Source: Nesterenkonia xinjiangensis (GTDB lineage: Bacteria; Actinomycetota; Actinomycetes; Actinomycetales; Micrococcaceae). Taken from it: a stretch of DNA of 64,000 nt. Position numbers and translations under genes: made by a program. The DNA lies in contig NZ_JACCFY010000001.1 in NCBI RefSeq assembly GCF_013410745.1, positions 3,410,001 through 3,474,000 on the forward strand. Direction: 5' to 3'. Under the pieces are notes generated by a model. It ran no database searches, was not told the DNA's origin, and was given only the letters and a program-made list of their open reading frames with translations. Numbering within the stretch: position 1 is the stretch's first letter; each line of letters begins with the position of its first letter. This document shows positions 8,684 through 17,669 of the stretch, in pieces.

Positions 8684-9913
8684 TCAGCTGACGGGGATCA
8701 CGCCGCCCCAATCGGTGAAGTAGTACTCCACCGGCGCGTGGGGGATCTCCTCCCAGATCTCCGGGGCCAGTGCGAAGGTCTCTCCGCTGGCCAGCCCTTC
8801 CAGCCAGGACTCCACGCCCAGGATGTTCTGCTGCACGAACTTCCCACGACCGCGCTGGCCGAGGTCCCCGTCCTGCGTGTTCCCGGAGGTCTCGAAGAAG
8901 ATCGCCGCATGGGCATGACCGTCAGGGTTCAGGCCGGCCCAGTCCAGGCCGAGCATCATCGCCGAGACGACGCCGCCCCGGATGTCGATCACCTGACCCC
9001 CTCCCACGTCGTAGCGGTCCGCGGTGATGTGGCCCCGGTGCCGGGTGCCCAGCCACACCTGCGAGGCCATCTGTCGGGTGAGCACGTCGAACTCCCCGTC
9101 GCGGATCCCGGGCAGCGTGGGCCCTCCCGGAGCCAGGGAGACTCCCAGTGAGAACGTGATCGGCTCGCCGGTCTCCGGATCGAGCTTCTGCCCCTGGTGA
9201 TGGATGTCCAGGGCGTAGCTGGGCCGGACCATCGTCCAGTACTCGTACCAGGCCCGGGACTCCCGGGCGAGGAAGCCTTCCGCCGTCCAGTCCCGGTTCA
9301 GGTCGACGGTCAGCTCGGCGCCCTGGGCGTCGCGGCGCGGCGCGTCGGCCTCCCGGTCCCACAGCGTGGTGGTGCGTGTGTTCATCTCCGAGCCGTCCGG
9401 GTTGTACATCGGGATGATGTGCAGGGTGAACTCTTCGCGCAGCCGGCGGTGAGCAGGCTGTCCGCTGCTGCCCAGCGCCTTGAGCACCGCCAGTGTCGCC
9501 TCGAGCCCGTAGGGCTCGTCACCGTGGATCCGCCCCATGATCCACACGTGGCGATCGCCGTGGCCGACCTGCGCCACGTAGAGCTCCCGCCCCTGCTCGG
9601 AACGGGTCTCGGCAGTGCCGATCTCGGCCAGCGTCCGCACGGTCACCTGCCCCTGGGAGGAGCGCTCGATCTGGGCGAGCTCACGGATCATGTCGTCGTA
9701 GCTGCGGATGGCGCCGGTCGGGGTGGAGGTGCTGGACTCCGCACCGGGACGGGCGATCGCCGCCTGGACGCCCAGCGGCAACAGGGCCAGTGAGCCGAGC
9801 GTCCCGAGCGCGGCACGCCGGGAGAGGGACCGACCGCCGGGCACCTCCGGTGAGGTCGGCCCCGAGGGCTGACCTGGGACAGTTCGAGAAGGGAACGATG
9901 CATCATGTGTCAT
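8684..9913 (-). CDS. Tat-exported M14 family zinc carboxypeptidase
   Basis: This 409-residue protein takes the ATG at 9913 (MTHDASF). Residues about 31-52 form a twin-arginine-type signal (SRRAALGTLGSLALLPLG) ending near QAAIA, so the mature enzyme should be extracytoplasmic. The M14 zinc site is visible as GRIHGDEPYGLE (HxxE), with the third His in ALDIHHQG and a candidate catalytic Glu in FFETSGN. Such enzymes remove C-terminal residues from peptides or cell-wall stems; the substrate cannot be read here. The gene converges with cysE and is separated from gnd by a strong hairpin, so it is its own transcription unit. Confidence 0.88.
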   Translation of the reverse strand: MTHDASFPSRTVPGQPSGPTSPEVPGGRSLSRRAALGTLGSLALLPLGVQAAIARPGAESSTSTPTGAIRSYDDMIRELAQIERSSQGQVTVRTLAEIGTAETRSEQGRELYVAQVGHGDRHVWIMGRIHGDEPYGLEATLAVLKALGSSGQPAHRRLREEFTLHIIPMYNPDGSEMNTRTTTLWDREADAPRRDAQGAELTVDLNRDWTAEGFLARESRAWYEYWTMVRPSYALDIHHQGQKLDPETGEPITFSLGVSLAPGGPTLPGIRDGEFDVLTRQMASQVWLGTRHRGHITADRYDVGGGQVIDIRGGVVSAMMLGLDWAGLNPDGHAHAAIFFETSGNTQDGDLGQRGRGKFVQQNILGVESWLEGLASGETFALAPEIWEEIPHAPVEYYFTDWGGVIPVS

Positions 9914-9921
9914 GCCTGTGA

Positions 9922-9927
9922 AGCATA
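9922..9927 (-). promoter_or_regulatory. -10 hexamer TATGCT for the M14 peptidase gene
   Basis: On the reverse strand TATGCT ends 8 nt before the ATG at 9913 and no Shine-Dalgarno intervenes, consistent with leaderless or near-leaderless expression. Confidence 0.4.
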
Positions 9928-9976
9928 GAGCAAGCTGGCCGTGATGCCCATCACTGCGGCCACGGCTCATGCGACC

Positions 9977-10032
9977 GGACGAGTCAGGGCCCGGCCCGCG
10001 GAACTTTCCGCGGGCCGGGCCCTGACTCGTCC
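9977..10032 (-). terminator. 27-bp perfect inverted repeat, terminator of gnd
   Basis: The arm at 9977-10003 is the exact reverse complement of 10006-10032, leaving CT between them (effective loop ACTT). The structure starts 40 nt past the gnd stop and has no U tract, as is common for actinobacterial terminators. It would also insulate the upstream region of the M14 peptidase gene. Confidence 0.85.
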
Positions 10033-10072
10033 ATCGTGCGACGCCGGCGCGTCGACGAGGTGATGCTCGGCC

Positions 10073-11515
10073 TCAGCCGTCGATCTCGGTGCGGTCGCCC
10101 GACCACTGGGTGTGGAAGGTGCCTTCCTTGTCCACGCGCTGGTAGGTGTGGGCGCCGAAGTAGTCGCGCAGCCCCTGGGTCAGCGCGGCCGGAAGACGGT
10201 CGCGACGCAGGCTGTCGTAGTAGGCGAGCGACGAGGCGAAGACTGGAGCCGGGACCCCGTGAGTCGCCGCGGCGGCGACCACCCGGCGCCAGGCGGGAAG
10301 GCACTCATTGATGGCCTCGGTGAACTCCTCGGCGAGCAGCAGGTTCTTCGGCCGCTCGTCGGCGTCGGCGTCGTAGGCCTTCATGATGGTGTCCAGCAGG
10401 TCGGCACGGATGATGCAGCCGGCCCGCCACAGCGAGGCGATGGACTTCAGGTCCAGGTCCCACCCGTACTCCTCCCCGGCGGCGACCAGCATGTCCAGAC
10501 CCTGGGCATAGGCGACCAGCTTGGAGGCGTAGAGGGCCTTGCGCACGTCCTCGACGAAATCGGAGCCGAACTCGGCGGCCGGTGCGTTCTCATCGATTCC
10601 GGAGCTGAATGCGGCGTTGGTCTCAGCGCGCAGCTCCTGCTGGGAGGAGATCGAACGCGCGAACACCGACTCGGCGATCGCGGTGACCGGCGAGCCGACC
10701 TCCAGGGCGGAGATCGCGGTCCAGCGGCCGGTGCCCTTCTGACCGGCGGAGTCGACCACCACGTCGACCAGGGGGCGGCCGGTGAGCTCGTCCTCCTGCT
10801 CGAGAACTTCGGAGGTGATCTCAATCAGGTAGGAGGCCAGGTCGGTGGTGTTCCATTCGCGGAAGACCTTCGCCTGGTCGGCGGGCTCGATGCCGGCGAG
10901 GCTGCGCATGAGGTCATAGGCCTCACCGATGACCTGCATATCGGCGTACTCGATGCCGTTGTGGACCATCTTCACGTAGTGGCCCGCTCCGTCGGTGCCG
11001 ACCCAGGCGCAGCAGGGCTCGCCGTGGTAGTCCGCTGAGATCTTCTCCAGCATCGGACCGAGGGTCTCGTAGGACTCTCGGGAGCCGCCGGGCATGATCG
11101 ACGGACCGTTGAGGGCGCCCTCCTCACCGCCGGAGACGCCGACGCCCACGAAGTGCAGGCCCTTCTCGCGGAGCGTCTCCTCGCGACGGCGAGTCTCCTC
11201 GTAGAAGGAGTTGCCGGCGTCGATGATGATGTCACCCTCGTCGAGCAGCGGGACGAGGTCCTCGATGACGGCGTCCACCGGGGCCCCGGCCTTCACCATG
11301 ATCAGCACCCGACGTGGCCGCTGCAGAGACTCGACCAGCTCGGCCAGGGTCTCAGTGCGGACGAAGCTGCCCTCGTCCCCATGCGCCTCGAGCAGCGCAT
11401 CGGTGCGGCCCACCGACCGGTTGTGCAGGGACACGGTGTAGCCGTTGCGGGCCAGGTTCCGCGCCAGGTTGGCTCCCATCACGGCCAGTCCGGTCACGCC
11501 GATATCGGCACTCAT
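10073..11515 (-). CDS. gnd: NADP-dependent 6-phosphogluconate dehydrogenase, decarboxylating
   Basis: This 480-residue protein has the N-terminal Rossmann motif GVTGLAVMGANLARN with NADP-type NRS after the second strand. It also has DAGNSFYEETRRRE, the signature VGVSGGEEGALNGPSIMPGG, the active-site loop GHYVKMVHNGIEYADMQ and the C-terminal tail with YQRVDKEGTFHTQW. It oxidises and decarboxylates 6-phosphogluconate to ribulose 5-phosphate, producing NADPH in the oxidative pentose phosphate pathway. The length is that of the long (about 470-480 residue) homodimeric class. AAGGAG precedes the ATG. A 27-bp hairpin follows the stop. Confidence 0.98.
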   Translation of the reverse strand: MSADIGVTGLAVMGANLARNLARNGYTVSLHNRSVGRTDALLEAHGDEGSFVRTETLAELVESLQRPRRVLIMVKAGAPVDAVIEDLVPLLDEGDIIIDAGNSFYEETRRREETLREKGLHFVGVGVSGGEEGALNGPSIMPGGSRESYETLGPMLEKISADYHGEPCCAWVGTDGAGHYVKMVHNGIEYADMQVIGEAYDLMRSLAGIEPADQAKVFREWNTTDLASYLIEITSEVLEQEDELTGRPLVDVVVDSAGQKGTGRWTAISALEVGSPVTAIAESVFARSISSQQELRAETNAAFSSGIDENAPAAEFGSDFVEDVRKALYASKLVAYAQGLDMLVAAGEEYGWDLDLKSIASLWRAGCIIRADLLDTIMKAYDADADERPKNLLLAEEFTEAINECLPAWRRVVAAAATHGVPAPVFASSLAYYDSLRRDRLPAALTQGLRDYFGAHTYQRVDKEGTFHTQWSGDRTEIDG

Positions 11516-11789
11516 GCAGTCTCCTTATCGAGGTCTGGTGATCGATCGAGTGCATCCTAGTCCCGGGAGGTTTCCGGGATGACGCAGCCTCCTCATGCGG
11601 CACCGGCCCCGTGGTGAGGCGGTGGCGCGAGGTGCTCAGATGACACGATGCTCGCCGTCGACGGTCGACGACGACCGAGGAGGCGAGCGTCTACACTCTA
11701 TCGCCTCGGGGACCGCAATGTGATGACCATTGCTTCCCGGGGCCAGTCCCCCACGTCAGCGGCGGCGCGGACGTCAAGGAGGGCGCGGG

Positions 11790-12728
11790 TCAGTCGCCGA
11801 CGGCGTCGCGACCGCGCCGCACGATCAGCGGGTCGGGCTCCCCCACGACCTCGTGGTCCTTGCCCTCGTACTCGAACTGGCTGAGGAAGTAGCGCATCGC
11901 GTTGAGGCGGGCACGCTTCTTGTCATTGGACTTGATGGTGATCCATGGAGCATGATCGGTGTCCGTGCGCCGAAACATCTCCTCCTTGGCGTCCGTGTAG
12001 GCCTCCCAGCGATCCAGGGACTCCAAGTCCATCGGCGAGAGCTTCCATTGCCGGACCGGGTCGATCTGCCGGATCGCGAAGCGGGTCCGCTGCTCCTTCT
12101 GGGTCACGGAGAACCAGAACTTCGTCAGGTGGATCCCGGCATCGACGAGCATCTGTTCGAACTGCGGAGCCTGCCGCATGAACACCTCATACTCGTCATC
12201 GGAGCAGAAGCCCATCACCCGCTCCACACCTGCCCGGTTGTACCAGGAACGGTCGAACAGGACCATCTCCCCCGCAGTGGGCAGGTGATGGACGTAGCGC
12301 TGGAAGTACCACTGGCCACGCTCCCGGTCTGAGGGCTTGTTCAGCGCCACGACGCGTGCGGTCCGGGGGTTGAGGTGCTCGGTGAATCGCTTGATCGTGC
12401 CGCCTTTGCCCGCCGCGTCCCGACCCTCGAAGACGAGGACGTGCTTGAGCCCGTAGTCCTCTGCCCAGTATTGGAACTTCAGCAGCTCCACCTGCAGGTG
12501 GTACTTCTCCAGCTCATAGATGTCCCGCTCGAGGCGATACTCGTAGGGGTAGTTCTCCTGCCAGGTCTCAACGGCGTTGCCCTGGGGGTCGATGAGGTCC
12601 GGGTCCGGAGTGTGGCCGTCCTGGACCGTGTAGCCACCTTCGCGGAGGCGGTCGATGAACTCGCGGAGGTTCTCCCGGGGCGCCTGGTTCAGATCCCCCA
12701 CGATGTCCTGCACCTGGTCCCTGATCAT
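11790..12728 (-). CDS. ppk2: Polyphosphate kinase 2 family protein
   Basis: This 312-residue PPK2 carries Walker A FEGRDAAGKGGTIKR, Walker B VLFDRSWYNRAGVERVMGF and the lid-region VTQKEQRTRFAIRQIDP, all typical of one-domain PPK2. These enzymes transfer phosphate between polyphosphate and nucleotides, mostly making GTP/ATP from polyP or phosphorylating NMP/NDP depending on class; the class cannot be settled by eye. The N-terminal about 55 residues are a charged extension. A strong GGAGAGAAGGGGAG lies before the ATG. It is flanked by about 270 nt (to gnd) and 216 nt (to zapE) of sequence in which I see no gene. Confidence 0.95.
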   Translation of the reverse strand: MIRDQVQDIVGDLNQAPRENLREFIDRLREGGYTVQDGHTPDPDLIDPQGNAVETWQENYPYEYRLERDIYELEKYHLQVELLKFQYWAEDYGLKHVLVFEGRDAAGKGGTIKRFTEHLNPRTARVVALNKPSDRERGQWYFQRYVHHLPTAGEMVLFDRSWYNRAGVERVMGFCSDDEYEVFMRQAPQFEQMLVDAGIHLTKFWFSVTQKEQRTRFAIRQIDPVRQWKLSPMDLESLDRWEAYTDAKEEMFRRTDTDHAPWITIKSNDKKRARLNAMRYFLSQFEYEGKDHEVVGEPDPLIVRRGRDAVGD

Positions 12729-12944
12729 GCTCTGCTCCCCTTCTCTCCTGCGACGTCCTCCATCCGATCAGACGCCGATGAACGGCCCGTTAACGACCTC
12801 CGATGACGACTTCCGAGAGCGGGGCACACGCGCCGCTGGCACGTCCACGTCTGCCCCGAGGCGCGTCGGCAGCCCGTCGATGGTGAGGATCGAGTCTACG
12901 CCTCTCTGCGGCGCGGCACAGCAGTGCGCGCACCACCGGCGTGG

Positions 12945-14033
12945 TCAGAGCGCCTTCTCCCCCATCTGGCCGGACCGGACCAGGGCGGTCAGGCGAGAGA
13001 CGGCCCGATGGTACTTCTTCATGTACCCGCCGGACATCATCTCCTCGGTGAAGAGCTGGTCGAACGGGACCCCCGAGGCGATGATCTTCACGTCCTGGTC
13101 ATAGAGCCGGTCCGCCAGCACCACGAAGCGCAGTCCCAGGGACTGGGCTTCGATGGTGGTGACACCCTTGAGCACGAGCACCTCGACTCCGCTGAGCAGG
13201 TGCCGGTATCGACTGGGGTGCACCTGGCTGAGGTGCTCGGTCAGGGCCTCGAAGTCGTCCACGACGATCGTCGCTCCCTCGTGGTGCGCGGCGGCGAAGT
13301 CCTCCAGCTTCTCGGTGGCCAGCGGCGGGGGCGCCTCGGGCAGGCCACGGTGGCGGAAGTCCTCGCCGTCGACCCGGACCACGGCGAACTGGTCGGCCAG
13401 CACCTGGATCTCACGCTGGAAGTCAGAGGCGGCGAAGCGTCCGTCGCCCAGCGAGCCGGGCAGCGTGTTGGAGGTGGCGGCGAGCTTGACGCCGGCGTCG
13501 GTCAGCTCGCGCATCAGTCGGGACATCAGCACGGTGTCCCCGGGGTCGTCCAGCTCGAACTCGTCGATGCAGACCAGCGAGTAGTCCGAGAGCACGTCCA
13601 CGGTGCGCCGGAAGGACAGCGCGCCCACCAGGTTGGTGTACTCCACGAACGTCCCGAAGGCACGTTGTCCCGGGGAGGCGTGGTAGAGCGAGGCCAAGAG
13701 GTGGGTTTTGCCCACGCCGAAGCCGCCGTCGAGGTAGATGCCGCCCGTTCTGGGACTCTTTGTGCTTCGCCCCCGCCTGCCGCTCGGGGCTCCCGAGGAT
13801 CCTCCCCCGAAGAGTCGGGACAGCAGTCCGCCCGATCCGCGAGGGCGCCCCACGGTCTCGGCGAATCCGCGCAGTTCCTCCACAGCCTGCGCCTGGGAGG
13901 GGTGCCCGGGATCCGGGATGTAGGAGTCGAAGGAGACATCGGCGAAGCGGAACGAGGGCGTCAGGCCCTCGAGGAGCTCCCCGACGCCCACCTGCGGACT
14001 CCTTCGGCTCAGCGGCGTGGCGTCAGACGGCAT
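12945..14033 (-). CDS. zapE: ZapE-family (AFG1-like) cell-division ATPase
   Basis: This 362-residue P-loop ATPase has Walker A GGFGVGKTHLLASLYH, Walker B LVCIDEFELDDPGDT and the sensor TSNTLPGSLGDGRF. In E. coli ZapE associates with the Z ring and destabilises FtsZ polymers under stress; the mitochondrial homologue is AFG1/LACE1. A Gly/Ser/Arg-rich insertion (about residues 65-95, including GGLLSRLFGGGSSGAPSG) sits directly before the Walker A motif and looks disordered. The ATG at 14033 has no Shine-Dalgarno but a TAGCAT 6 nt upstream. It is divergent from the sulfurtransferase gene. Confidence 0.92.
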   Translation of the reverse strand: MPSDATPLSRRSPQVGVGELLEGLTPSFRFADVSFDSYIPDPGHPSQAQAVEELRGFAETVGRPRGSGGLLSRLFGGGSSGAPSGRRGRSTKSPRTGGIYLDGGFGVGKTHLLASLYHASPGQRAFGTFVEYTNLVGALSFRRTVDVLSDYSLVCIDEFELDDPGDTVLMSRLMRELTDAGVKLAATSNTLPGSLGDGRFAASDFQREIQVLADQFAVVRVDGEDFRHRGLPEAPPPLATEKLEDFAAAHHEGATIVVDDFEALTEHLSQVHPSRYRHLLSGVEVLVLKGVTTIEAQSLGLRFVVLADRLYDQDVKIIASGVPFDQLFTEEMMSGGYMKKYHRAVSRLTALVRSGQMGEKAL

Positions 14034-14039
14034 GAGGCC

Positions 14040-14045
14040 ATGCTA
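14040..14045 (-). promoter_or_regulatory. -10 hexamer TAGCAT for a leaderless zapE transcript
   Basis: On the reverse strand TAGCAT is followed by 6 nt (ggcctc) and then the ATG at 14033. No ribosome-binding site lies between. Confidence 0.5.
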
Positions 14046-14161
14046 CCCATTGAGCACGGGCGCCAACGCATGACGGTTCGTGACATCTGGTGGGAACACA
14101 ACGCGTGCCTCGATACGCTGGCACCAGGCGTATGCCCGAGCCCGACAGAAAGGCCCCGCAG

Positions 14162-15046
14162 ATGAGCGAGAAGGACTTCAGTCAGTACGCCCACCCGGAG
14201 AAGCTGGTCTCCACCGCATGGGTGGCGGAGCACAAGGACGACGACGGCGTGGTGCTGGTCGAGTCGAACGAAGACGTGCTGCTCTACGAGACCGGACACA
14301 TCCCCGGTGCAGTGAAGATCGACTGGCACACCGAGCTCAACGACCCGGTCACCCGAGACTTCCTCGACGGCGAGCACTTCGCCGAGTTCGCCGCGGCCAA
14401 GGGCATCAGCCGGGACTCCACCGTGGTCTTCTACGGTGACAAGTCCAACTGGTGGGCGGCCTATGCGCTCTGGGTGTTCACACTCTTCGGCCATCAGGAC
14501 GTCCGCCTCATGGACGGCGGCCGCCAGAAGTGGACCGAGGAGGGGCGCGAGGTCAGCACCGAGCGGCCCTCGCCGGCCCGGGGTGAGTACCCGGTGGTCC
14601 CCCGGGACGACTCGACCCACCGTGCCTTCCGCGAAGACGTGCAGGCCCACTTCGGCAAGCCTCTGGTGGACGTGCGCTCTCCGCTGGAGTACTCCGGGGA
14701 GCGCACCCATATGGAGGGCTATGAGGAGGAGGGCGCTCTGCGCGGGGGACACATCCCCTCGGCAGCCTCCGTGCCCTGGGGGAAGGCGGCCCGGGAGGAC
14801 GGCACCTTCAGGTCCCGCGAAGAGCTGGAGAAGATCTACCGCGAGGACGCCGGGCTCGGCGAGGCCGACGAGGTCATCGCCTACTGCCGCATCGGCGAGC
14901 GTTCCTCGCACACCTGGTTCGTGCTCCAGCACCTGCTGGGCCACGAGAACGTGCGCAACTACGACGGCTCCTGGACCGAATGGGGCAATGCGGTGCGGCT
15001 GCCCATCGCCGTGGGCGAGGAGCCCGGCGAGGCGCCCCGCGGCTGA
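14162..15046 (+). CDS. sseA: Two-domain thiosulfate/3-mercaptopyruvate sulfurtransferase (rhodanese)
   Basis: This 294-residue protein takes the ATG at 14162, preceded by GAAAGG, rather than the ATG at 14090. Two rhodanese repeats are visible. The inactive N-terminal one has [19 protein letters not shown] and [15 protein letters not shown]. The C-terminal one has [13 protein letters not shown] and the catalytic Cys242 in [16 protein letters not shown]. The CRIGERS loop is typical of the actinobacterial CysA/SseA group. It transfers sulfane sulfur from thiosulfate or mercaptopyruvate to thiophilic acceptors. sufE lies 114 nt downstream, a common actinobacterial pairing that suggests persulfide hand-off. 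Confidence 0.94.
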   Translation: MSEKDFSQYAHPEKLVSTAWVAEHKDDDGVVLVESNEDVLLYETGHIPGAVKIDWHTELNDPVTRDFLDGEHFAEFAAAKGISRDSTVVFYGDKSNWWAAYALWVFTLFGHQDVRLMDGGRQKWTEEGREVSTERPSPARGEYPVVPRDDSTHRAFREDVQAHFGKPLVDVRSPLEYSGERTHMEGYEEEGALRGGHIPSAASVPWGKAAREDGTFRSREELEKIYREDAGLGEADEVIAYCRIGERSSHTWFVLQHLLGHENVRNYDGSWTEWGNAVRLPIAVGEEPGEAPRG

Positions 15047-15148
15047 ACGCCCTCGTCGACCCCGCGACGCCCGGGTTCTTGAGCGCCCGTCGCCCGTGCC
15101 TGTCATCGTCAGGCGGGCGGCGGGTCGGCTCAGGACGCCCTCCCCGCT

Positions 15149-15154
15149 TATCCT
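15149..15154 (+). promoter_or_regulatory. -10 hexamer TATCCT upstream of sufE
   Basis: TATCCT ends 6 nt before the ATG at 15161. The intervening GGAGAC contains GGAG, but at 2-nt spacing it is too close for a normal Shine-Dalgarno, so leaderless initiation is favoured. Confidence 0.45.
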
Positions 15155-15160
15155 GGAGAC

Positions 15161-15622
15161 ATGATGACCACCACGACCGCCGCGCGCCTGCCCGAGCCGC
15201 TGGCCGAGATCATCGAGGAGTTCCAGGCGGTGCCGGACCAGCAGAAGCTGGAGCTGCTGCTGGAGCTCTCCCGAGAGCTGCCCGAGGTTCCTCCTCGGTA
15301 TCAGGGCTCCGCCGACTCCATGGAACAGGTGGTGGAATGTCAGACTCCGCTGTTCCTGGCCTTCGAGTACGACGACGAGGCCCGCACAGCCGAGATCGTC
15401 TTCTCCGCGCCGCCGGAGGCTCCCACCACCCGAGGCTTCGCCTCGATCCTGCATCAGGGGCTCAACGGCCTCAGCTACGAGGAGATCCTCGCGGTGCCCG
15501 ATGACGTCCCCGCACGGCTGGGCCTGTCTAAGGCCATCACGCCCCTGCGTCTGCGTGGCATGTCAGCGATGCTGGGCCGCATCAAGCGGAACATCACCGC
15601 GCACGTCGCGTCGCTGAGCTGA
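15161..15622 (+). CDS. sufE: SufE family sulfur-acceptor protein
   Basis: This 153-residue protein has the family sequence FQAVPDQQKLELLLELSREL, the persulfide-accepting Cys60 in QVVECQTPLF and the C-terminal LTPLRLRG-like stretch (ITPLRLRGMSAML). SufE accepts sulfur from a cysteine desulfurase or sulfurtransferase and passes it to an assembly scaffold. In this genome the main SUF operon at 58-64 kb encodes SufU, so SufE is an additional sulfur carrier whose neighbour is the sulfurtransferase, not SufS. An alternative ATG lies 3 nt downstream. The gene overlaps the 3' end of the convergent hydrolase gene by 29 nt. Confidence 0.93.
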   Translation: MMTTTTAARLPEPLAEIIEEFQAVPDQQKLELLLELSRELPEVPPRYQGSADSMEQVVECQTPLFLAFEYDDEARTAEIVFSAPPEAPTTRGFASILHQGLNGLSYEEILAVPDDVPARLGLSKAITPLRLRGMSAMLGRIKRNITAHVASLS

Positions 15623-16967
15623 GGTGCGCCGGTGCGTCGCCGCCGAACAGCTCCGTCACCCACGCCACCACGCTCTGCTCCCAGCGTTCACGGTCGTGGT
15701 TCCACTCCTTGACGTGCCGCGCCTGGGTGAACGGTACGAAGGTGACCATCTCGTTCCGCTCGGCGAGGTTCCGTGAGGGGACGTAGGGCACGACGTCGTC
15801 ATCGCTGCTGTGCAGGATCAGCGTGCGCACGTGAAGCTGGTCGGCACGGTCGATCCAGTTCAACGCCTTGAGGTCCACCGGGGCAGCCAGCCCGGTCACG
15901 CGGCGTCCCGCCGGATGCGAGATGAACCAGCTTCCCAGGCGTCCCACGGCCTCCGGGATGCGGTTGGCCCGTGCCTGGTAGCCCAGCACATCGATCCAGT
16001 CCACGACCGGCCCGGTGAGCACCAGCCCTCGGATCGCCGGTGCGAGCCGCGACCGGTCCGCAGTCTGCAGAGCGATGGCCCCGCCCATGGACCAGCCGAA
16101 GAGCAGGACGTCCTCGGCCCCCTGGTCCAGAGCGTGCTGCACCGCGGCCTCCACGTCCTCCCATTCGGTGATGCCGAGTCCGTAGCGTCCATCGGGCGCG
16201 TCCGGGGCCTCGCCGTCGTTGCGGTAGGAGATCAGCAGGGCGTCGATGCCGAGCCGCTCGGCCACCCCCAGCGCACGGATGCCCTCGGCGCGTCGACCCC
16301 CACGTCCATGGACCATCACCCCCCAGACGTTCTTCTCAGCCAGCGGGCCGGTGCGGGTGCGCGGGGGCACGTGCCACGCCGGGGCCGGTCCGCCCGGGAG
16401 CTCGACGACGACGTCGCGGGAGATGAAGCCGGCGGCGTCGGGCGTCGGGTCCGGCACGGAGGTCCACCATCCCCGGTTCACCTGGCGAAGGTCCCCGTCG
16501 TGGACCTTCTCGACGCGGCGGGCGATCGTGCCGTCGCGAGGGCTGAAGGAGCTGATCTCCCCGATCCGTGCGCTGGCCCGGCCACCGTGGAAGTTGAGTC
16601 CGTAGGTGCCCTCCACGACCGTCTCGGGAGTGGCCGGCAGGATGACCTCGTCACCGGCGGGTCCACGCACCACAGCGAGGATCTCCAGGTCCTCGGCATG
16701 CTCCTTGGCCGGCGTGACCACCACGCGTGCGAAGTGGCCCGCCAGGGCGGAGGCGGCCCCGGCCAGCGTCATGCCGGCGGCCAGGCCGGTGCCGACGCCG
16801 AGCATCGAGGCTCGCAGCCAGGGCGTCGGCGGGTCCGGATCGGGAGTCCGTCGGGAACGTCTCTCGGGGAGCCGCTCGATGACCCGTCGGATCCGTGCTG
16901 TCAGGCCGCCGACCTGAGCGGGCAGGGCACGCGCTGCCGTGCCGGGCGCGTGAGCGCGGGATGACAT
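15594..16967 (-). CDS. Membrane-anchored alpha/beta hydrolase
   Basis: This 457-residue protein takes the ATG at 16967, with GGAGG about 9 nt upstream; the open frame runs far upstream but without coding character. An N-terminal basic stretch precedes one membrane segment (about residues 53-78, LGVGTGLAAGMTLAGAASAL). The hydrolase fold follows with VMVHGRGG (oxyanion region), the nucleophile elbow GWSMGG, the acid in LHSSDDDVVPY and the catalytic His near QARHVKEW. Its substrate is unknown; the anchored topology suggests action at the outer membrane face. It is divergent from msrB across about 264 nt in which I see no gene. Confidence 0.85.
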   Translation of the reverse strand: MSSRAHAPGTAARALPAQVGGLTARIRRVIERLPERRSRRTPDPDPPTPWLRASMLGVGTGLAAGMTLAGAASALAGHFARVVVTPAKEHAEDLEILAVVRGPAGDEVILPATPETVVEGTYGLNFHGGRASARIGEISSFSPRDGTIARRVEKVHDGDLRQVNRGWWTSVPDPTPDAAGFISRDVVVELPGGPAPAWHVPPRTRTGPLAEKNVWGVMVHGRGGRRAEGIRALGVAERLGIDALLISYRNDGEAPDAPDGRYGLGITEWEDVEAAVQHALDQGAEDVLLFGWSMGGAIALQTADRSRLAPAIRGLVLTGPVVDWIDVLGYQARANRIPEAVGRLGSWFISHPAGRRVTGLAAPVDLKALNWIDRADQLHVRTLILHSSDDDVVPYVPSRNLAERNEMVTFVPFTQARHVKEWNHDRERWEQSVVAWVTELFGGDAPAHLSSATRRAR

Positions 16968-17231
16968 GACTGGGAGGCCTCCACGAGGTCGGTTCCGGGT
17001 GTCTCGAGGGCCACGATGCCCACAGGTCAGCTTACGCGCGCCTCCGGCCGCGTGCTGTGTTCCACGCCCCAGGCGAGTCCGGTGCCGGGCTGCGCCTGCC
17101 GCCTCGGGAAGCTCCGTTGCGGTCCGGACGTTGTGCCTGCTGAACACCGCTGACCCGCAGGGTCGGCGGCCGCGGGCGCCGCACGGGCCCGTGGAGGACA
17201 CCCGACGATGTGATCGTGATGTGATGGAGCC

Positions 17232-17669
17232 ATGAGCACTGACCAGACCGACCCCGGCGCCCCGGCCGCATTCGCCTCGCTGAGCGACGCTCAGTGGCGA
17301 GAACGACTGAGCCCCGAGGAGTACTACGTCCTGCGCCAAGGGGGTACGGAGCGCCCGTTCACCGGAGAGCACTGGGACGCCGGCCAGCCCGGCGTGTATC
17401 GCTGCCGCGCCTGCGGCGCCGAGCTCTTCACCTCCGAGACCAAGTTCGACTCCCGCTGCGGGTGGCCGAGCTTCTACCAGCCCGCCGAGGGTGCGAACGT
17501 GCGCTATCTTCGCGACACAGGGATGGGCATGGAGCGTGTGGAGGTCCGTTGCGGCTCCTGCGACTCCCACCTGGGACACGTGTTCTCCGGGGAAGGCTTC
17601 GACACCCCGACTGATCAGCGATACTGCATCAACTCCCTGTCGATGACCTTCCAGGAGGAGGACGAGTGA
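17232..17669 (+). CDS. msrB: Peptide-methionine (R)-S-oxide reductase MsrB
   Basis: This 145-residue protein carries the structural zinc site C58-x-x-C61 and C107-x-x-C110 and the catalytic Cys132 in QRYCINSLSM. The core motifs TERPFTGE, FDSRCGWPSFYQP and HLGHVFSGEGF are intact. It reduces the R-epimer of protein methionine sulfoxide, complementing MsrA. A TGGAG lies just upstream of the ATG. The stop overlaps the GTG start of the threonine-aldolase gene (GTGA), so the two are translationally coupled. Confidence 0.97.
   Translation: MSTDQTDPGAPAAFASLSDAQWRERLSPEEYYVLRQGGTERPFTGEHWDAGQPGVYRCRACGAELFTSETKFDSRCGWPSFYQPAEGANVRYLRDTGMGMERVEVRCGSCDSHLGHVFSGEGFDTPTDQRYCINSLSMTFQEEDE

Noticed and set aside
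8669-8701. 11-bp direct repeat (CAGCTGACGGG) and a 6-bp inverted repeat between cysE and the M14 peptidase gene
   Set aside because: Short, overlaps the peptidase stop codon, and the stem is too weak to call a terminator or attachment site.
11516-11789. Possible tRNA or small gene between ppk2 and gnd
   Set aside because: No cloverleaf-like pairing, no CCA end and no reading frame with family character; only compositional open frames cross it.
12729-12944. Possible small gene between ppk2 and zapE
   Set aside because: Open frames here continue from antisense shadows. I see no start with ribosome site and no recognisable protein.
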